From: Portunus trituberculatus
Taxonomy: Eukaryota; Arthropoda; Malacostraca; Decapoda; Portunidae
Direction: 5' to 3'
Assembly (NCBI RefSeq): GCF_017591435.1
Contig: NC_059256.1
Location: forward strand, 718,783 to 782,782
DNA: 64,000 bases
Below the pieces are notes generated by a model that saw only the letters and a program-made list of their open reading frames with translations, was not told the origin of the DNA and made no database searches. Below, one piece after another: positions 1 to 9,686 of the stretch; positions within the stretch are counted from its first letter, which is position 1, and every line of letters begins with the position of its first letter. A program made the position numbers and the translations under genes.

Positions 1-705
1 AACAAAATGACAACGTAACACCACCACCGAAATATAATGACAAATATTGATATCTCCACACAAGTGACTTCCCTCAAGTAATCTCTTTCTTCGTACCCAT
101 ACATGGAATCCACGTTAACTTCTGCACACAATACACACACTAGTAAATATGTTATAACTTGTTCGTCAGAGCAACACACATGCACATACGTAGGTAGCCG
201 TATACAAATTCCTTACTCATAGATGAAAACGCAAGTATATAACGACGTCATTATGAACCAAAGTACAACCACATAAACCATAATAAACTAATACCACATA
301 ATACCTAAACCTCCTATCATGCTTCTTCCTCCATTCTAATTTACCTCAAAGACTGCATTGCAACTTATAAGCTCCACTTACTGGTTATATATGAAGTACA
401 AAACGCCGCCCTCAGCTATGCAGCCGAGGGTGGCCCGCTTAGAGCCGCGGTTGTCCTCTCTGCTTCCTCTCCTCCCTCTCTGCCTCAAATCCTCTACAAT
501 TTCCCTTCAGGAACTTATGGGGGCGTGTCTTGACCCACACAACACGCCCCTCAGAATGTACCATTCACCAATCAAGTACAAGCTCAAATGAACTCCACGT
601 GTGGTACGAACAACATCCAAGACGACAACACTACCACTGGATGTTTACATGACCTGGGCGACACATCTGCCTGGGCTGCCCTGGGCCAAACGGCCTGGGT
701 CATTA
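1..705. other. Unassigned AT-rich flank
   Basis: No coding frame or recognised repeat is supported here. A GC-rich patch at about 404-500 carries a short imperfect stem (CCCTC paired with GAGGG). A 33-bp GC-rich cassette at 673-705 directly abuts the start of the LINE homology and recurs inside the LINE at 951-983. Origin unknown. Confidence 0.4.
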
Positions 706-1884
706 AAGCTAATGAAATATAAAATACACTCAGCAATAACTAACATTTACAAAATGACATAACAACAATCAATATATCAGAAGAAACAAGTTGTGAAATG
801 TCAATAACAAATGATATAAGGCAAGGGTGTACTGGATCTACTACTTTATTCAAACTCATAACATACATCATACTAAAGAAGAAGGAAGAAGAAGGAAAAG
901 GATTTAAGAGTAAGGGCTTCCATATTAGTCAACTGTTCTTTGCAGATGCCCGGCTGCCCTGGGCCAAACGGCCTGGGTCATTAAAAACATTGACAACAAT
1001 CAACAGGGAGTGTGGAATGGAAATAAATAAAAGCAAAAGGACATAATGATATTTAACTGTGACAACCAGCCAAGGACAATAGAAGGTATAGAAGTAAAAG
1101 AAGAAATACAATATTTTGGAATTACGTTAACAAATAAAAAAAATGTTTTATGAAACAAAAAAAAAAAAAAAAAAAAAGAAACTATAAAATAGGCTGAGCA
1201 ATTGGCAAATATGAGTTAGCCCATAATATTAAAAAGTTATAATAAAGTAACCATCAGTAGAACTTATTGGAAGAACATATGCCCACCATCAATCCTACAT
1301 GGAACAGATGTTATAAGTTTTACAGAAAAGGAAATAGCTAAACTGCAGACAATTGAAAATAGTGTATACAGACAGACTCTAGGACAGTGTTTCCCTTGAC
1401 CCTCCTGCCCCTCCTACTCTTTTTATGGCTGGATACGGTTACACACCGCATACTGGCGAACTAGCATACTGATTAGATATTAAATAGTGGAATGCTCGTA
1501 CAAATCAAGTATCTTATATCACTATGCTACAACATATATGAATATGAATCAAGAAATATGCTGCTGAAAGAAGAATGCAGAAGTACAGCTGGACAAAGAG
1601 TTTAAATAGATACGTAGAATGTTTAAAGATTAGAAAAGCAGACCTGGAAACAATGACTAGGGAAGAATTAAGAAGAAATATAAAAAGCTGGTACACAGAC
1701 CAATGGAATAAATCAAATAAAATAGTCTGGAAATTTATCAAACATTCAAGAAAAATATCGACTGTGAAGAACAAATATGTGACAACACATCAGCCTCCAT
1801 AACCCTTTATAGAGCAAGGACTTAGGATTGGGTGACAGAGAAATATTCACTAATGGACTACACGAAATTTATAATGTGTGAAGT
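706..1884 (+). pseudogene. LINE copy A: reverse transcriptase to C-terminal fragment (decayed)
   Basis: This segment matches the LINE copy at 15897-17224 and covers the middle of the RT domain to just before the 3' end. The frame at 798-1046 holds the RT palm segment with an RQGC block. The FADD active-site block is destroyed: after FAD, about 44 bp seen in copy B are replaced by a GC-rich cassette. A second replaced stretch lies at about 1393-1467. The C-terminal frame 1575-1802 has no stop. The CX2C of the C-terminal cysteine motif is reached at about 1868-1880 and then the sequence switches to the first tyrosine-recombinase unit. It is a non-LTR retrotransposon remnant; the clade is not resolved, and it cannot be active. 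Confidence 0.75.
951..983 (+). repeat. Second copy of a 33-bp GC-rich cassette inside LINE copy A
   Basis: The same 33 bases occur at 673-705, starting GGCTGCCCTGGGCC and ending GGGTCATTAA. Here they replace the catalytic FADD region of the LINE; copy B at 16130-16185 keeps the native sequence. Confidence 0.8.
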
Positions 1885-2804
1885 AAAATAAAGATATATA
1901 AACAAGGTTTCTATACAATTTTTTGAACTCGATTGACAAAAAATAAAAGCTCCAAAATAAAAACAAAAAAATGAAGTTGTTTCAGTATCCTCTTCAGTTT
2001 CACCCAAATTTCGTGAAATTTGTAGAATCACGTTGATGAACAGCAACAAGCAACATACTTAAATTTTAAATACCATATTCCCAGGAGGTACCCTTACCTG
2101 AATGTTGTATTCCGTCATTTTGGTAACATTGTGGTTCAATGCCAATTGTGCTTGGACAGTCTGCCTCAATAAATATTTCGTTAAGTCATTACTTCCTCAA
2201 TGAGAATTTAATGTTAAAATCTTCCATTGTAGGATTTATAATGACTGACAGTGAAAAAGGGTAATTCTGACAAGACCTGCAGGGGTGTCAGGTCTGAGTC
2301 AAAACTCCTCAATGCTACCAAATTTTCAGTCTTGAAAGTTCTAACACAAAACTTACGAACTTGCCATTCCTTCAAATCACGTGATAGAGCAAATTTTAAG
2401 GTGTTTTTTAAAAGCTCTACTCCAGAGCATTACAAAAGTATTTGAGCAAAAAATCTGAGTTGTTTTTGTGGTTGTTTTTAATGCTCTATCCTGACATGAC
2501 TGAAGGGTGTAATTGGCAGTTTTGACAACATTTGACTACAGATAGTGTTGTTTGATATATGACTTTGACCGAACACTCAGTCTTGAATTGAAACTGGGAT
2601 TATGGTGGGAGTGACGAAAGCTATTTGTGATAGTGAGTAGTCACCAGCAGGGGACCTGAATGGTACGAAAACGCCCTGTTGATAGAGAAGGACCTCCACA
2701 TGGTTCCCACCGGGCAACAGTGTTTAATATGATGACATTGCTCGCAGATTAAACTCTGGCTAGTAACACCTCTCTCTTCGGGTACAGCAAGGGAGGCCCA
2801 CTTT

Positions 2805-2908
2805 TGTAAGTGGAGCCTAGATATTCCTGGCACATATTTGCCATCCCATTGGGTTTGGTCTCTTTTGTATTTTTGTATTCTATGATTAACGAGTTTCTAT
2901 CTCTACAG
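2805..2908 (+). other. Possible leader intron of unit 1
   Basis: A GTAAGT at 2805 and a pyrimidine-rich CTCTACAG ending at 2908 could define a 104-bp intron upstream of the start codon at 3209. The same sequences recur in the other two units. This is based on splice-site appearance only. Confidence 0.35.
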
Positions 2909-2923
2909 ATAGTGCAACATAGA

Positions 2924-3235
2924 GTGCAAATTAGAAAAAGGGTTACAGGTTTTTGTGCTTGAGTGAATAACTTTCACAGACAAATAGTGCAGTGCATAAA
3001 GTGACAAAAGGGTTCTGACTGTCAGTTCTAGCAGACAGTGATTACATTGGAAAGTGGAAGATGAGGACCTCTTTGCCAGTGCAAATCAGAAAAAAGGGTT
3101 ACTAGTTTTTGTGCTTGAGTGAATAACTTTCACAGACAAATAGTGCAGTGCATAAAGTGACAAAAGAGTTCTGACTGTCAGTTCTTGCACAGTATTTTAC
3201 ATTAAAAAATGTCTGCCGAGGACCTCTTTGCCAGT
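2924..3235 (+). repeat. 155-bp direct duplication spanning leader and start of the coding region
   Basis: The stretches 2924-3078 and 3079-3235 are direct repeats with a few changes. The downstream copy ends in the true start region (ATG at 3209 followed by GAGGACCTCTTTGCCAG). The upstream copy ends in the same GAGGACCTCTTTGCCAGTG but has a degenerate ATG context. The duplication recurs in units 2 and 3. Confidence 0.85.
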
Positions 3236-3577
3236 GATGATTCCGACAGGGATCCTGACTTTGACATAAACACCTTTCTAAAAAAAATGAAAGGCAGCCT
3301 CAGTGATGAGGAAGAGGAAGCTATCGTTGCTCCAGGAGACCCACAACCAGGCTGCTCTCACTGGGTTGAAAAATCTGCCAACCATGATGACAAACAGGAT
3401 GAGGATGAGGATGAGGATGAGGATGAGGATGAAGATGAGAATGAAGATAAGGATGAGGATGAGAATGAGGATGAGGATGAAGAGGAGAAGGAGGAGGAAA
3501 TTGATTATGAGAAAAAAAAAAAAGGAAAAATGCATCTCCGTCCTCAGTTATGCTGCTTCCTCATCCTCTGGGAATAG
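3209..3577 (+). CDS. Unit 1 acidic N-terminus of recombinase protein (frame broken)
   Basis: Begins MSAEDLFASDDSD and stays in frame through an eight-A run that units 2 and 3 have as seven A. It contains a long Asp/Glu tract encoded by GAGGAT-type hexamers (about residues 63-100). One hexamer is missing relative to units 2 and 3. The frame is lost in the poly-A run at about 3512; unit 3 reads through the same place. Acidic tracts of this kind are usually disordered; the function here is unknown. The start is chosen because this ATG is the first in a conserved context in all three units. Confidence 0.6.
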   Translation: MSAEDLFASDDSDRDPDFDINTFLKKMKGSLSDEEEEAIVAPGDPQPGCSHWVEKSANHDDKQDEDEDEDEDEDEDENEDKDEDENEDEDEEEKEEEIDYEKKKKGKMHLRPQLCCFLILWE

Positions 3578-4099
3578 AAAGAAAGTTCTTGACGAAAAAA
3601 ATGAAATAGCCAGAACTACAAAGACTCTAACGGAGGTGGCATCTGTCTTTAAGATCAAAATAGATGCAGCTGAGAGGAAACTTAAGTCTCTGAAAAAGGA
3701 TATGTCAAGAGAATTGACAGTAAACCAGGCATTCTGGAAAATAACACCGAAATCACTACCTGTAATAGGTAAAAAGGTTTTTACAAGGTGGAGAGAAACT
3801 GAGGGTACTGAAGGGAAAAAAAACTACTATCCTGCCCCATGCCATACTGCATAGGGTTGGTGAAAAATCTCTCACGCCACCTTTCCTTGGTACATAGGAT
3901 CCCAAAAGGGAACAAAAAGTATACTGCCCAAAGTGAAGGCTATTTCACAAAAGGAAGCACCACAAAGCAAAAAGTCCCATACCAAACGCTTGACTAAATG
4001 TTGCATCTGCGACAAGAAGCTAAGCAGGATTGACGTCCATCTAGTTCACACCCACCGTTTAAAGAGGGAAGTGCTTCTTTCAAGGAAATGTTCCAGTTG
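3560..4099 (+). CDS. Unit 1 coiled-coil and zinc-finger section, exon 1 end
   Basis: This continues the recombinase protein. A basic helix-rich segment (about 3590-3780) is in frame here but broken in units 2 and 3. It is followed by two C2H2-like fingers: CPMPYC with a downstream HLSLVH, and CCICDKK with a downstream HLVHTH. In this unit the first finger is out of frame because of an extra base in the A-run at about 3816, and a G is missing at about 4065. The exon ends at a GTAAGT donor at 4100. Zinc fingers ahead of a YR domain suggest DNA binding. Confidence 0.55.
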
Positions 4100-4192
4100 G
4101 TAAGTGTCTTACCTCTTACATTTGATTTGAGGTTGATATGTACCAATGAATAATGATTGCTTACCCTCATTCTTACGATGGTTTCTTTACAG
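4100..4192 (+). other. 93-bp intron, unit 1
   Basis: Donor GTAAGT at 4100 and acceptor TTTCTTTACAG ending at 4192. The exon reads FQL before the donor and continues NCQEKG after it (in units 2 and 3), keeping a frame of about 35 codons. An identical-length intron is found in all three units. Confidence 0.75.
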
Positions 4193-4649
4193 AACTGTCA
4201 AGAAAAAGGGGTGATCATGAAGACGATCAAGAAAACGAACCACTAGGGACAACGAAGGAATTCGTTGGGCTTTTAACAACACTTGCTCAATACATCAGTA
4301 TTGAGCCCATCATCAATAAATGTATCTGGCAGACTTGTTGGAGACCTAATTAAGCATTCCTATGCCAACACAGAGGACACTCTTAATGGAAGAAATCTAC
4401 AAACGTTCTCTTCTCTGGGAGACGCTGATAGCTTTATTCAGAGAAGAGGCGGTACCCTCTCTGGCAGTTACTGCTGCAAAATAATTCATGCTTGCCTGAG
4501 TTATAGAATTCCTAAAGGAGAAAGACCCTCCTCCATGGAGGATTGATCATGCAGAAAGTAAGGAAGTTGAGGAGTGCTAAAACGCCTTCTGGTAAGATAT
4601 CAGAAGATAGAAAAGAGAGGGTCCATTCCGTGAGAGAAAAGAAATAGAT

Positions 4650-5306
4650 ATGCTCTCTCCTACAGATATAAAGAAAATTCTGACATCTCCAGCTGTAAAT
4701 GTGATTCTTAAGAAGGCCGCTCAAAGTCTAGAGCATGAGGATATGCGCCCAATTACAAGTAGGAGCTTCCTTGAATTGAGAAATGCTCTTATATCAAGCT
4801 TCCTGGTGAGATCTCTGCAGAGGGCGCAAGAATTCACTGAGTACACGATAGAGGAATGGGATAATAGATCCCTAAATAAAGATGGAACCATGCTAAGGAT
4901 CAAGACGCACAAAACCATGAGCTATGGTAGTGCAGAAGTAGTGTTAAGTGAAACTGAGGAAAAGGCAATGGAGGCTTACATTAAATTTGCAAGGCCCCTG
5001 GTAATGAAGTGCACACTGCCAACGTGCCCCGTATTTTTTAGTTCCTATCTGTCAAGTAATACTGCAAACTGTTGTTCAAAACTCCATATCTCTAACATTA
5101 CCGCCATCTTAAGAAAAATGGCGCTAAAAGCAGGTGTAACTTTACGTGTTGTTAACACCAGAATGATGAGGAGGTCAACGATATCTTCAGCATGGAGTAG
5201 AAACAAGGACCCTTCATTTCGTCAGGAACTGTCACACCTGGCAGGACATAGCTATGAGACAGCCAGGCGTTACTACGCTGTTTATGACACCTCTGAACAA
5301 GTGTAG
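4650..5306 (+). CDS. Tyrosine recombinase catalytic core, unit 1
   Basis: 218 residues identical to the core in units 2 and 3, but the basic N-terminal lead is cut off by loss of one C at about 4626. Catalytic pattern in order: Arg in QRAQEF, Lys in KTHKT, NTRMMRRS (Arg kept, the usual His is Asn), His in LAGHSYETARRYY, and the Tyr nucleophile in that same block. This is the Arg-Lys-x-Arg-His-Tyr series of tyrosine recombinases. It stops after YDTSEQV; the following C-terminal segment is in another frame. Confidence 0.75.
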   Translation: MLSPTDIKKILTSPAVNVILKKAAQSLEHEDMRPITSRSFLELRNALISSFLVRSLQRAQEFTEYTIEEWDNRSLNKDGTMLRIKTHKTMSYGSAEVVLSETEEKAMEAYIKFARPLVMKCTLPTCPVFFSSYLSSNTANCCSKLHISNITAILRKMALKAGVTLRVVNTRMMRRSTISSAWSRNKDPSFRQELSHLAGHSYETARRYYAVYDTSEQV

Positions 5307-5580
5307 CAAAGCCAAATTCTGTGGCCGCATGAGACTTCACTTCATAGCTAAACTTACTGCCCTTGAGAACAACTTTGGGTATGAATACTCAAACATCATC
5401 ACTCATCTCCTTGGAAGTGAAGCATCTATACAGGAAACTATGAGGTGGTTGGATAAAGAAAGAGTTCAGCATGCAACACCAAAAGTGAAAAGGAGAAAAC
5501 AGAAGAAAAGGACGACTCATATCAACCTGGGGAGTTCTCAGATAAAATCTGGCGACAATGAGGAAGGTGGTGCCTTCTGA
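5254..5580 (+). CDS. C-terminal segment after the recombinase core, unit 1
   Basis: A frame overlapping the end of the core and continuing about 90 codons: LTALENNFGYEYSNIITHL, then a Lys/Arg-rich patch, then SGDNEEGGAF. From about 5290 on it looks like the true extension of the recombinase protein in a shifted frame. The same shift occurs in all three units, so it is a genuine feature of the family copy or a shared old mutation, not a single-read error. Function not recognised. Confidence 0.45.
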   Translation: MRQPGVTTLFMTPLNKCSKAKFCGRMRLHFIAKLTALENNFGYEYSNIITHLLGSEASIQETMRWLDKERVQHATPKVKRRKQKKRTTHINLGSSQIKSGDNEEGGAF

Positions 5581-7311
5581 AACCCTCACCTTTGAGTGAA
5601 TCATTCCTTTTTTAAAAGGGGGACCAGATACCATATCTAATCCAGGAAGAAGACAGAATGAGCTACATTCTGTGAAGTTTTCATGCCAATCAAAGCACTA
5701 CAATAAGCAAGACACCAATAAGATGAGAAAAATTTTCAGGAGCCGTTTTCTCGAAAACGTGCAATTTTCACTTGAAAAAATTTCAAAAAATCAACAAAAA
5801 ATCTCAGAGTCCATTGTGATATATCAATGAAAAGTACAACTAAAGAGCTATTTTTTGTGTGGAGGAAATTTGGAAAAGATGAAAAAAACATGCTAAAAAA
5901 AAGTATAGAAAATCGAAGGTGAATTTTTTTTTTTTTTTTTCTCGAAAACTAAAGAAAACTTTACAATTTCATCCACACAAAATAAAGATATATAAACAAG
6001 GTTTCTATACAATTTTTTTGAACTCGATTGACAAAAAAATAAAAGCTCCAAAATAAAAACAAAAAAAATGAAGTTGTTTCAGTATCCTCTTCAGTTTCAC
6101 CCAAATTTCGTGAAATTTGTAGAATCACGTTGATGAACAGCAACAAGCAACATACTTAAATTTTAAATACCATATTCCCAGGAGGTACCCCTTACCTGAA
6201 TGTTGTATTCCGTCATTTTGGTAACATTGTGGTTCAATGCCAATTGTGCTTGGACAGTCTGCCTCAATAAATATTTCGTTAAGTCATTACTTCCTCAATG
6301 AGAATTTAATGTTAAAATCTTCCATTGTAGGATTTATAATGACTGACAGTGAAAAAGGGTAATTCTGACAAGACCTGCAGGGGTGTCAGGTCTGAGTCAA
6401 AACTCCTCAATGCTACCAAATTTTCAGTCTTGAAAGTTCTAACACAAAACTTACGAACTTGCCATTCCTTCAAATCACGTGATAGAGCAAATTTTAAGGT
6501 GTTTTTTTTAAAAGCTCTACTCCAGAGCATTACAAAAAGTATTTGAGCAAAAAAATCTGAGTTGTTTTTGTGGTTGTTTTTTAATGCTCTATCCTGACAT
6601 GACTGAAGGGTGTAATTGGCAGTTTTGACAACATTTGACTACAGATAGTGTTGTTTGATATATGACTTTGACCGAACACTCAGTCTTGAATTGAAACTGG
6701 GATTATGGTGGGAGTGACGAAAGCTATTTGTGATAGTGAGTAGTCACCAGCAGGGGACCTGAATGGTACGAAAACGCCCTGTTGATAGAGAAGGACCTCC
6801 ACATGGTTCCCACCGGGCAACAGTGTTTAATATGATGACATTGCTCGCAGATTAAACTCTGGCTAGTAACACCTCTCTCTTCGGGTACAGCAAGGGAGGC
6901 CCACTTTTGTAAGTGGAGCCTAGATATTCCTGGCACATATTTGCCATCCCATTGGGTTTGGTCTCTTTTGTATTTTTGTATTCTATGATTAACGAGTTTC
7001 TATCTCTACAGATAGTGCAACATAGAGTGCAAATTAGAAAAAGGGTTACAGGTTTTTGTGCTTGAGTGAATAACTTTCACAGACAAATAGTGCAGTGCAT
7101 AAAGTGACAAAAGGGTTCTGACTGTCAGTTCTAGCAGACAGTGATTACATTGGAAAGTGGAAGATGAGGACCTCTTTGCCAGTGCAAATCAGAAAAAAGG
7201 GTTACTAGTTTTTGTGCTTGAGTGAATAACTTTCACAGACAAATAGTGCAGTGCATAAAGTGACAAAAGAGTTCTGACTGTCAGTTCTTGCACAGTATTT
7301 TACATTAAAAA

Positions 7312-7640
7312 ATGTCTGCCGAGGACCTCTTTGCCAGTGATGATTCCGACAGGGATCCTGACTTTGACATAAACACCTTTCTAAAAAAATGAAAGGCAGC
7401 CTCAGTGATGAGGAAGAGGAAGCTATCGTTGCTCCAGGAGACCCACAACCAGGCTGCTCTCACTGGGTTGAAAAATCTGCCAACCATGATGACAAACAGG
7501 ATGAGGATGAGGATGAGGATGAGGATGAGGATGAAGATGAGAATGAAGATAAGGATGAGGATGAGAATGAGAATGAGGATGAGGATGAAGAGGAGAAGGA
7601 GGAGGAAATTGATTATGAGAAAAAAAAAGGAAAAATGCAT
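7312..7640 (+). CDS. Unit 2 acidic N-terminus (two breaks)
   Basis: Same ATG context as unit 1. The A-run before the second Met is seven A (7384), shifting the frame, so the acidic tract is read from 7389. The hexamer tract has one unit more than unit 1. The frame ends in the eight-A run at about 7619. Confidence 0.55.
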
Positions 7641-7804
7641 CTCCGTCCTCAGTTATGCTGCTTCCTCATCCTCTGGGAATAGAAAGAAAGTTCTTGACGA
7701 AAAAATGAAATAGCCAGAACTACAAAGACTCTAACGGAGGTGGCATCTGTCTTTAAGATCAAAATAGATGCAGCTGAGAGGAAACTTAAGTCTCTGAAAA
7801 GGAT

Positions 7805-8202
7805 ATGTCAAGAGAATTGACAGTAAACCAGGCATTCTGGAAAATAACACCGAAATCACTACCTGTAATAGGTAAAAAGGTTTTTACAAGGTGGAGAGAA
7901 ACTGAGGGTACTGAAGGAAAAAAACTACTATCCTGCCCCATGCCATACTGCATAGGGTTGGTGAAAATCTCTCACGCCACCTTTCCTTGGTACATAGGAT
8001 CCCAAAAGGGGAACAAAAAAGTATACTGCCCAAAGTGAAGGCTATTTCACAAAAGGAAGCACCACAAAGCAAAAAGTCCCATACCAAACGCTTGACTAAA
8101 TGTTGCATCTGCGACAAGAAGCTAAGCAGGATTGACGTCCATCTAGTTCACACCCACCGTTTAAAGAGGGGAAGTGCTTCTTTCAAGGAAATGTTCCAGT
8201 TG
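7805..8202 (+). CDS. Unit 2 zinc-finger section, exon 1 end
   Basis: Carries both C2H2-like fingers, with the second finger intact in frame (CCICDKKLSRIDVHLVHTH) up to the donor at 8203. The first finger is shifted by one base at the A-run at about 7919. Upstream helix-rich residues are in a different frame. Same protein as units 1 and 3. Confidence 0.55.
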
Positions 8203-8295
8203 GTAAGTGTCTTACCTCTTACATTTGATTTGAGGTTGATATGTACCAATGAATAATGATTGCTTACCCTCATTCTTACGATGGTTTCTTTACAG
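8203..8295 (+). other. 93-bp intron, unit 2
   Basis: GTAAGT donor at 8203 and TTTACAG acceptor ending at 8295, identical to the other units. Confidence 0.75.
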
Positions 8296-8647
8296 AACTG
8301 TCAAGAAAAAGGGGGTGATCATGAAGACGATCAAGAAAACGAACCACTAGGGACAACGAAGGAATTCGTTGGGCTTTTTAACAACACTTGCTCAATACAT
8401 CAGTATTGAGCCCATCATCAATAAATGTATCTGGCAGACTTGTTGGAGACCTAATTAAGCATTCCTATGCCAACACAGAGGACACTCTTAATGGAAGAAA
8501 TCTACAAACGTTCTCTTCTCTGGGAGACGCTGATAGCTTTATTCAGAGAAGAGGCGGTACCCTCTCTGGCAGTTACTGCTGCAAAATAATTCATGCTTGC
8601 CTGAGTTATAGAATTCCTAAAGGAGAAAGACCCTCCTCCATGGAGGA
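8296..8647 (+). CDS. Unit 2 exon 2 start and linker to the recombinase core (frameshifted)
   Basis: Begins NCQEKGGDHEDDQEN and reads to a stop at about 8409. A second frame from 8388 carries VSGRLVGDLIKHSYANTED and GGTLSGSYCCKIIHACLSY. A third frame reads EFLKEKDPPPWRIDHAE before the core frame resumes. This probably corresponds to the N-terminal SAM-like domain of the recombinase, but the frame changes make that tentative. The T-run at 8375-8379 is one base longer than in unit 1. Confidence 0.45.
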
Positions 8648-9412
8648 TTGATCATGCAGAAAGTAAGGAAGTTGAGGAGTGCTAAAACGCCTTCTGGTAA
8701 GATATCAGAAGATAGAAAAGAGAGGGTCCATTCCCGTGAGAGAAAAGAAATAGATATGCTCTCTCCTACAGATATAAAGAAAATTCTGACATCTCCAGCT
8801 GTAAATGTGATTCTTAAGAAGGCCGCTCAAAGTCTAGAGCATGAGGATATGCGCCCAATTACAAGTAGGAGCTTCCTTGAATTGAGAAATGCTCTTATAT
8901 CAAGCTTCCTGGTGAGATCTCTGCAGAGGGCGCAAGAATTCACTGAGTACACGATAGAGGAATGGGATAATAGATCCCTAAATAAAGATGGAACCATGCT
9001 AAGGATCAAGACGCACAAAACCATGAGCTATGGTAGTGCAGAAGTAGTGTTAAGTGAAACTGAGGAAAAGGCAATGGAGGCTTACATTAAATTTGCAAGG
9101 CCCCTGGTAATGAAGTGCACACTGCCAACGTGCCCCGTATTTTTTAGTTCCTATCTGTCAAGTAATACTGCAAACTGTTGTTCAAAACTCCATATCTCTA
9201 ACATTACCGCCATCTTAAGAAAAATGGCGCTAAAAGCAGGTGTAACTTTACGTGTTGTTAACACCAGAATGATGAGGAGGTCAACGATATCTTCAGCATG
9301 GAGTAGAAACAAGGACCCTTCATTTCGTCAGGAACTGTCACACCTGGCAGGACATAGCTATGAGACAGCCAGGCGTTACTACGCTGTTTATGACACCTCT
9401 GAACAAGTGTAG
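8648..9412 (+). CDS. Tyrosine recombinase core with basic lead, unit 2
   Basis: 254-codon open frame. Residues 1-35 are Lys/Arg-rich; residues 38-245 match the catalytic domain of tyrosine recombinases. Catalytic candidates are Arg94, Lys124, Arg210 (preceded by Asn205 where the family usually has His), His236 and Tyr245 (or Tyr244). A recombinase of this kind would cut and rejoin DNA through a 3'-phosphotyrosine. Whether this frame starts at an internal Met (ATG at 8654) or continues from the upstream linker cannot be settled; continuation is more likely. Confidence 0.8.
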   Translation: MIMQKVRKLRSAKTPSGKISEDRKERVHSRERKEIDMLSPTDIKKILTSPAVNVILKKAAQSLEHEDMRPITSRSFLELRNALISSFLVRSLQRAQEFTEYTIEEWDNRSLNKDGTMLRIKTHKTMSYGSAEVVLSETEEKAMEAYIKFARPLVMKCTLPTCPVFFSSYLSSNTANCCSKLHISNITAILRKMALKAGVTLRVVNTRMMRRSTISSAWSRNKDPSFRQELSHLAGHSYETARRYYAVYDTSEQV

Positions 9413-9686
9413 CAAAGCCAAATTCTGTGGCCGCATGAGACTTCACTTCATAGCTAAACTTACTGCCCTTGAGAACAACTTTGGGTATGAATACTCAAAC
9501 ATCATCACTCATCTCCTTGGAAGTGAAGCATCTATACAGGAAACTATGAGGTGGTTGGATAAAGAAAGAGTTCAGCATGCAACACCAAAAGTGAAAAGGA
9601 GAAAACAGAAGAAAAGGACGACTCATATCAACCTGGGGAGTTCTCAGATAAAATCTGGCGACAATGAGGAAGGTGGTGCCTTCTGA
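9360..9686 (+). CDS. C-terminal segment after the recombinase core, unit 2
   Basis: Identical at protein level to the unit 1 segment and shifted relative to the core in the same way. It ends with a basic stretch and a short acidic tail. No domain recognised. Confidence 0.45.
   Translation: MRQPGVTTLFMTPLNKCSKAKFCGRMRLHFIAKLTALENNFGYEYSNIITHLLGSEASIQETMRWLDKERVQHATPKVKRRKQKKRTTHINLGSSQIKSGDNEEGGAF

Larger units (their letters stand above)
1885..5978 (+). mobile_element. Tandem unit 1: tyrosine-recombinase (Crypton-like) element
   Basis: First of three near-identical head-to-tail units (4094 bp). The unit is bounded here by the point where LINE copy A stops and AAAATAAAGATATATAAAC begins, a sequence that recurs at 5979, 10076 and 14167. 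Order within the unit: about 1.0 kb AT-rich leader, a 155-bp direct duplication (2924-3078 and 3079-3235), an acidic N-terminus, two zinc fingers, a 93-bp intron (4100-4192), the recombinase core, a C-terminal frame, and a tail with a poly-T run at about 5925. No terminal inverted repeats, RT or integrase are present. The YR-only content fits Crypton-type elements, but assignment to a named Crypton group is inference. Confidence 0.8.

Noticed and set aside
1885..2267. The 383-bp repeat as an LTR
   Set aside because: No TG...CA ends, primer-binding site, polypurine tract or RT.
3303..3854. Plus-strand frame rich in Met-Arg repeats
   Set aside because: It is the shifted reading of the GAGGAT hexamer tract; the acidic frame matches across units and begins at a conserved ATG.
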